Of a DNA stretch of 15,558 nt, positions 13,819 through 15,558 are shown piece after piece. The translations under genes were made by a program, and so were the position numbers. The notes beneath the pieces were generated by a model, which was given only the letters and a program-made list of their open reading frames with translations, made no database searches and was not told the DNA's origin. Origin of the DNA: DASSKW01 sp035701115 (lineage in GTDB: Bacteria; Pseudomonadota; Gammaproteobacteria; Natronospirales; REEB76); assembly GCA_035701115.1 (NCBI GenBank), contig DASSOA010000014.1:1-15558 (forward strand), in the 5' to 3' direction. Position 1 is the stretch's first letter. Each line of letters opens with the position of its first letter.

Positions 13819-14400
13819 TCAATCCCAGTACCATTTCCTGCTAAGTGCTTTGAGCACCTTGTCCGAATAATTGATGCCGTCCGTCACGCCGTTGTATCGC
13901 TGCAGCGCTTCGCGGATGTCACCGTGCGATTTGTCCAGATAATACTTCAGGATCGTGCAGCCCATGCGCAGATTGGTGCGCACGTGAAACAGATTGTCGT
14001 CCGGACGCCCGATCAGCTTCAGCCAGAACGGCATGATCTGCATCAGTCCCTGTGCGCCGACGCGCGAGATGGCGAAGCGGTCGAACCGGCTTTCGACATC
14101 AATGACGGATAGCACCAGTTCCGGTGACACATTGGCGCGAGTCGCTTCCTCGTGAATCATTTTCAGCAGCGTCAGGCGCCTGCCGTCGTCGGGTATCAGC
14201 GGGGCCAGCCGTTGCGACATCGTCATCAACCAGACCTGCGCGACATACTTGTCACGGAACCCGCTGTTATCGCTTGCCGCCTGTTTGACCAGTTGTATCA
14301 GTGCGGGATCGGGTTGCTCCACTTTCTGTGCGAAAGCAGGCGGGACCGCGATTGACAGCAGCAGTGCAGCCAGCAGCGCGGGAAGCAGCCGCGCCGTCAC
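13819..14400 (-). CDS. Secreted lytic transglycosylase, SLT domain
   Basis: A 193-residue peptidoglycan-cleaving enzyme of the SLT/GH23 type, which cuts the MurNAc-GlcNAc bond to leave a 1,6-anhydro end. Residues 1-24 are a signal peptide ending PPAFA. I see no lipobox Cys, so it is probably soluble in the periplasm. The SLT core covers about 85-185, with the catalytic Glu E103 in VIDVESRFDR, then AQGLMQIMP at 116-124 and YNG at 169-171. An N-terminal helical region precedes it. It starts with GTG overlapping the proS stop as GTGA, so it should be co-transcribed with proS. Combined with the nearby LysM and DUF4398 lipoproteins it adds to a local envelope theme, but the strands and terminator argue against joint transcription. 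Confidence 0.93.
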   Translation of the reverse strand: MTARLLPALLAALLLSIAVPPAFAQKVEQPDPALIQLVKQAASDNSGFRDKYVAQVWLMTMSQRLAPLIPDDGRRLTLLKMIHEEATRANVSPELVLSVIDVESRFDRFAISRVGAQGLMQIMPFWLKLIGRPDDNLFHVRTNLRMGCTILKYYLDKSHGDIREALQRYNGVTDGINYSDKVLKALSRKWYWD

Positions 14401-15558
14401 GCGGCCGGCTCCCGTCTTTGTCTGAGAAAATCAGCCAGATCGGCACGGGGAATATCCTGTTTGTCGGCATCGCGCCGGCCTTTGTATTCGACTGTGCCTG
14501 CATCCAGCCCGCGTTCCGATAGCACCACGCGATGCGGGATACCGAGCAGCTCGGCGTCCGCGAACATCGGGCCCGGACGCAGCGGCCGATCGTCGAACAA
14601 CACCTGATAGCCGGCCTCGGTAAGTTGCCTGTACAACTGCTCCGCTTCGTGCTGCAGTGTTTCGGACTTCTGCATGTTGAGCGGCAACAGCGCGATATCG
14701 AATGGTGCCAGCGGCTCCGGCCAGATGATGCCGCGATCGTCGTGATTCTGCTCGATCGCCGCGGCCACGATGCGTGAAATTCCGATCCCGTAGCAGCCCA
14801 TGTACAGAACGCTGGCCCTGCCTTGTTCATCGAGGACCGTGGCGCCCATCGCTTCGGCATATTTCTGGCCGAGCTGGAACACGTGGCCGACTTCGATGCC
14901 GCGCGCAATGCGCAGTTGGCCTTCGCCATCCGGGGAAGGATCGCCTTCGACAACTTTGCGCAGGTCGGCGACACGTGAAATACGTGCATCGCGTTCCCAG
15001 TTGGCGCCGCGAAAGTGCGTGCCGTCCTGGTTGCCGCCACAGACAAAGTCCGCCATTGCGGCGGCGGCGCGATCCACGATAACCGGTATTGAATCCGGCA
15101 GATTTACCGGACCGATGAAACCGGGGCGGCAACCCAGCGAGGCGGCAATTTCATCCTCGCTGGCGAGCACCGACTCGCCGGGGAGTTCCGCGCGTTTGGC
15201 GGCTTTGACTTCGTTGATCTCATGATCGCCCCGCACGCACAATGCAACCAATCCATCTGTGCCCCGCACGATTAGCGTCTTGAGGCATTGCTCCGGTTTG
15301 ACGTCAAGGAACGCCGCGACTTCTTCAATTGTTTTCTGGCTGGGCGTGTCCACCCGTTCGAGTGCGGAGGCGGGCGCAGGCCGCGCGGCAGCCGGAGCAA
15401 CCGCTTCCGCCAGTTCGACATTCGCGGCGTAATCCGAGCCGGTTGAGAACGCGATGGCGTCCTCGCCTGAATCCGCCAGCACGTGGAACTCATGCGAAGC
15501 ACTGCCACCGATCGCGCCGGTGTCGGCATGCACGGCGCGGAACTTCAATCCCAGGCGC
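14397..15558 (-). CDS. proS: Prolyl-tRNA synthetase, 5' end outside the window
   Basis: Class II synthetase that charges tRNA(Pro). About 387 C-terminal residues are present; the N-terminal catalytic part, including motif 1, lies beyond 15558. The sequence enters in frame as RLGLKFRAVHADTGAIGG, a conserved internal region, so the frame continues past the edge and the TTG at 15548 is not a start. The YbaK-like editing insertion is present (from about DTPSQKTIEEVAAFL through QCLKTLIVRG), as in the long bacterial form. Motif 3 is GCYGIGISRIVAAAIEQN. The anticodon-binding domain follows WPEPLAPFDIALLPLN to the end. Its stop overlaps the GTG of the lytic transglycosylase gene. Confidence 0.97.
   Translation of the reverse strand, partial: RLGLKFRAVHADTGAIGGSASHEFHVLADSGEDAIAFSTGSDYAANVELAEAVAPAAARPAPASALERVDTPSQKTIEEVAAFLDVKPEQCLKTLIVRGTDGLVALCVRGDHEINEVKAAKRAELPGESVLASEDEIAASLGCRPGFIGPVNLPDSIPVIVDRAAAAMADFVCGGNQDGTHFRGANWERDARISRVADLRKVVEGDPSPDGEGQLRIARGIEVGHVFQLGQKYAEAMGATVLDEQGRASVLYMGCYGIGISRIVAAAIEQNHDDRGIIWPEPLAPFDIALLPLNMQKSETLQHEAEQLYRQLTEAGYQVLFDDRPLRPGPMFADAELLGIPHRVVLSERGLDAGTVEYKGRRDADKQDIPRADLADFLRQRREPAA

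Overview
The window is a dense, GC-rich stretch of core chromosome, most likely from a gammaproteobacterium. The proteins resemble the gammaproteobacterial versions of MetG, Mrp/ApbC, PurM/PurN, Hda, YfgD-type ArsC and YbaK-containing ProRS. The metG/apbC divergent pair is the one I know from E. coli. From memory, the purN-purM-DUF2066-perM-hda-wrbA-arsC neighbourhood is also found in Pseudomonas and relatives. Genus cannot be decided from the sequence alone. I see no insertion sequence, phage gene, CRISPR array, tRNA or rRNA, and no gene-free stretch over 300 bases; the longest gap is about 150 bases.

Layout, left to right. (1) Minus strand, positions 1-2773: metG, an orphan soluble rnfB-type ferredoxin, and the first codons of nth (endonuclease III, cut by the window edge). 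(2) Plus strand, 2916-5118: apbC/mrp, dcd and a small exported SnoaL-like protein, divergent from metG. (3) Minus strand, 5142-7599: purM, purN and an exported DUF3108 protein in an overlapping operon. (4) Plus strand, 7730-10690: an exported DUF2066 protein, an AI-2E/PerM-family membrane protein and hda. (5) Minus strand, 10681-11980: yfgD-like arsC, a wrbA-type flavoprotein and a DUF2069 membrane protein, convergent with hda. (6) Plus strand, 12113-13788: a DUF4398-like lipoprotein, a LysM lipoprotein with a Pro/Ala tail followed by a strong terminator, and acylphosphatase. (7) Minus strand, 13819-15558: proS (5' end missing) and a secreted lytic transglycosylase.

The contents are mainly housekeeping: aminoacyl-tRNA synthesis (metG, proS), nucleotide synthesis (dcd, purM, purN), replication control (hda), DNA repair (nth) and Fe-S carrier function (apbC, rnfB). 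The right end adds a small envelope group (DUF4398 lipoprotein, LysM lipoprotein, lytic transglycosylase). Genes are packed with 1-4 base start/stop overlaps (three ATGA, three GTGA, one TGATG), so many pairs are probably translationally coupled. GTG starts are common.

I did not find a convincing undescribed system. The points most worth a second look are the orphan RnfB coupled to nth, the tandem pair of helical lipoproteins ending in a LysM protein, the tail-to-tail overlap of hda with the DUF2069 operon, and a possible leaderless acylphosphatase transcript.
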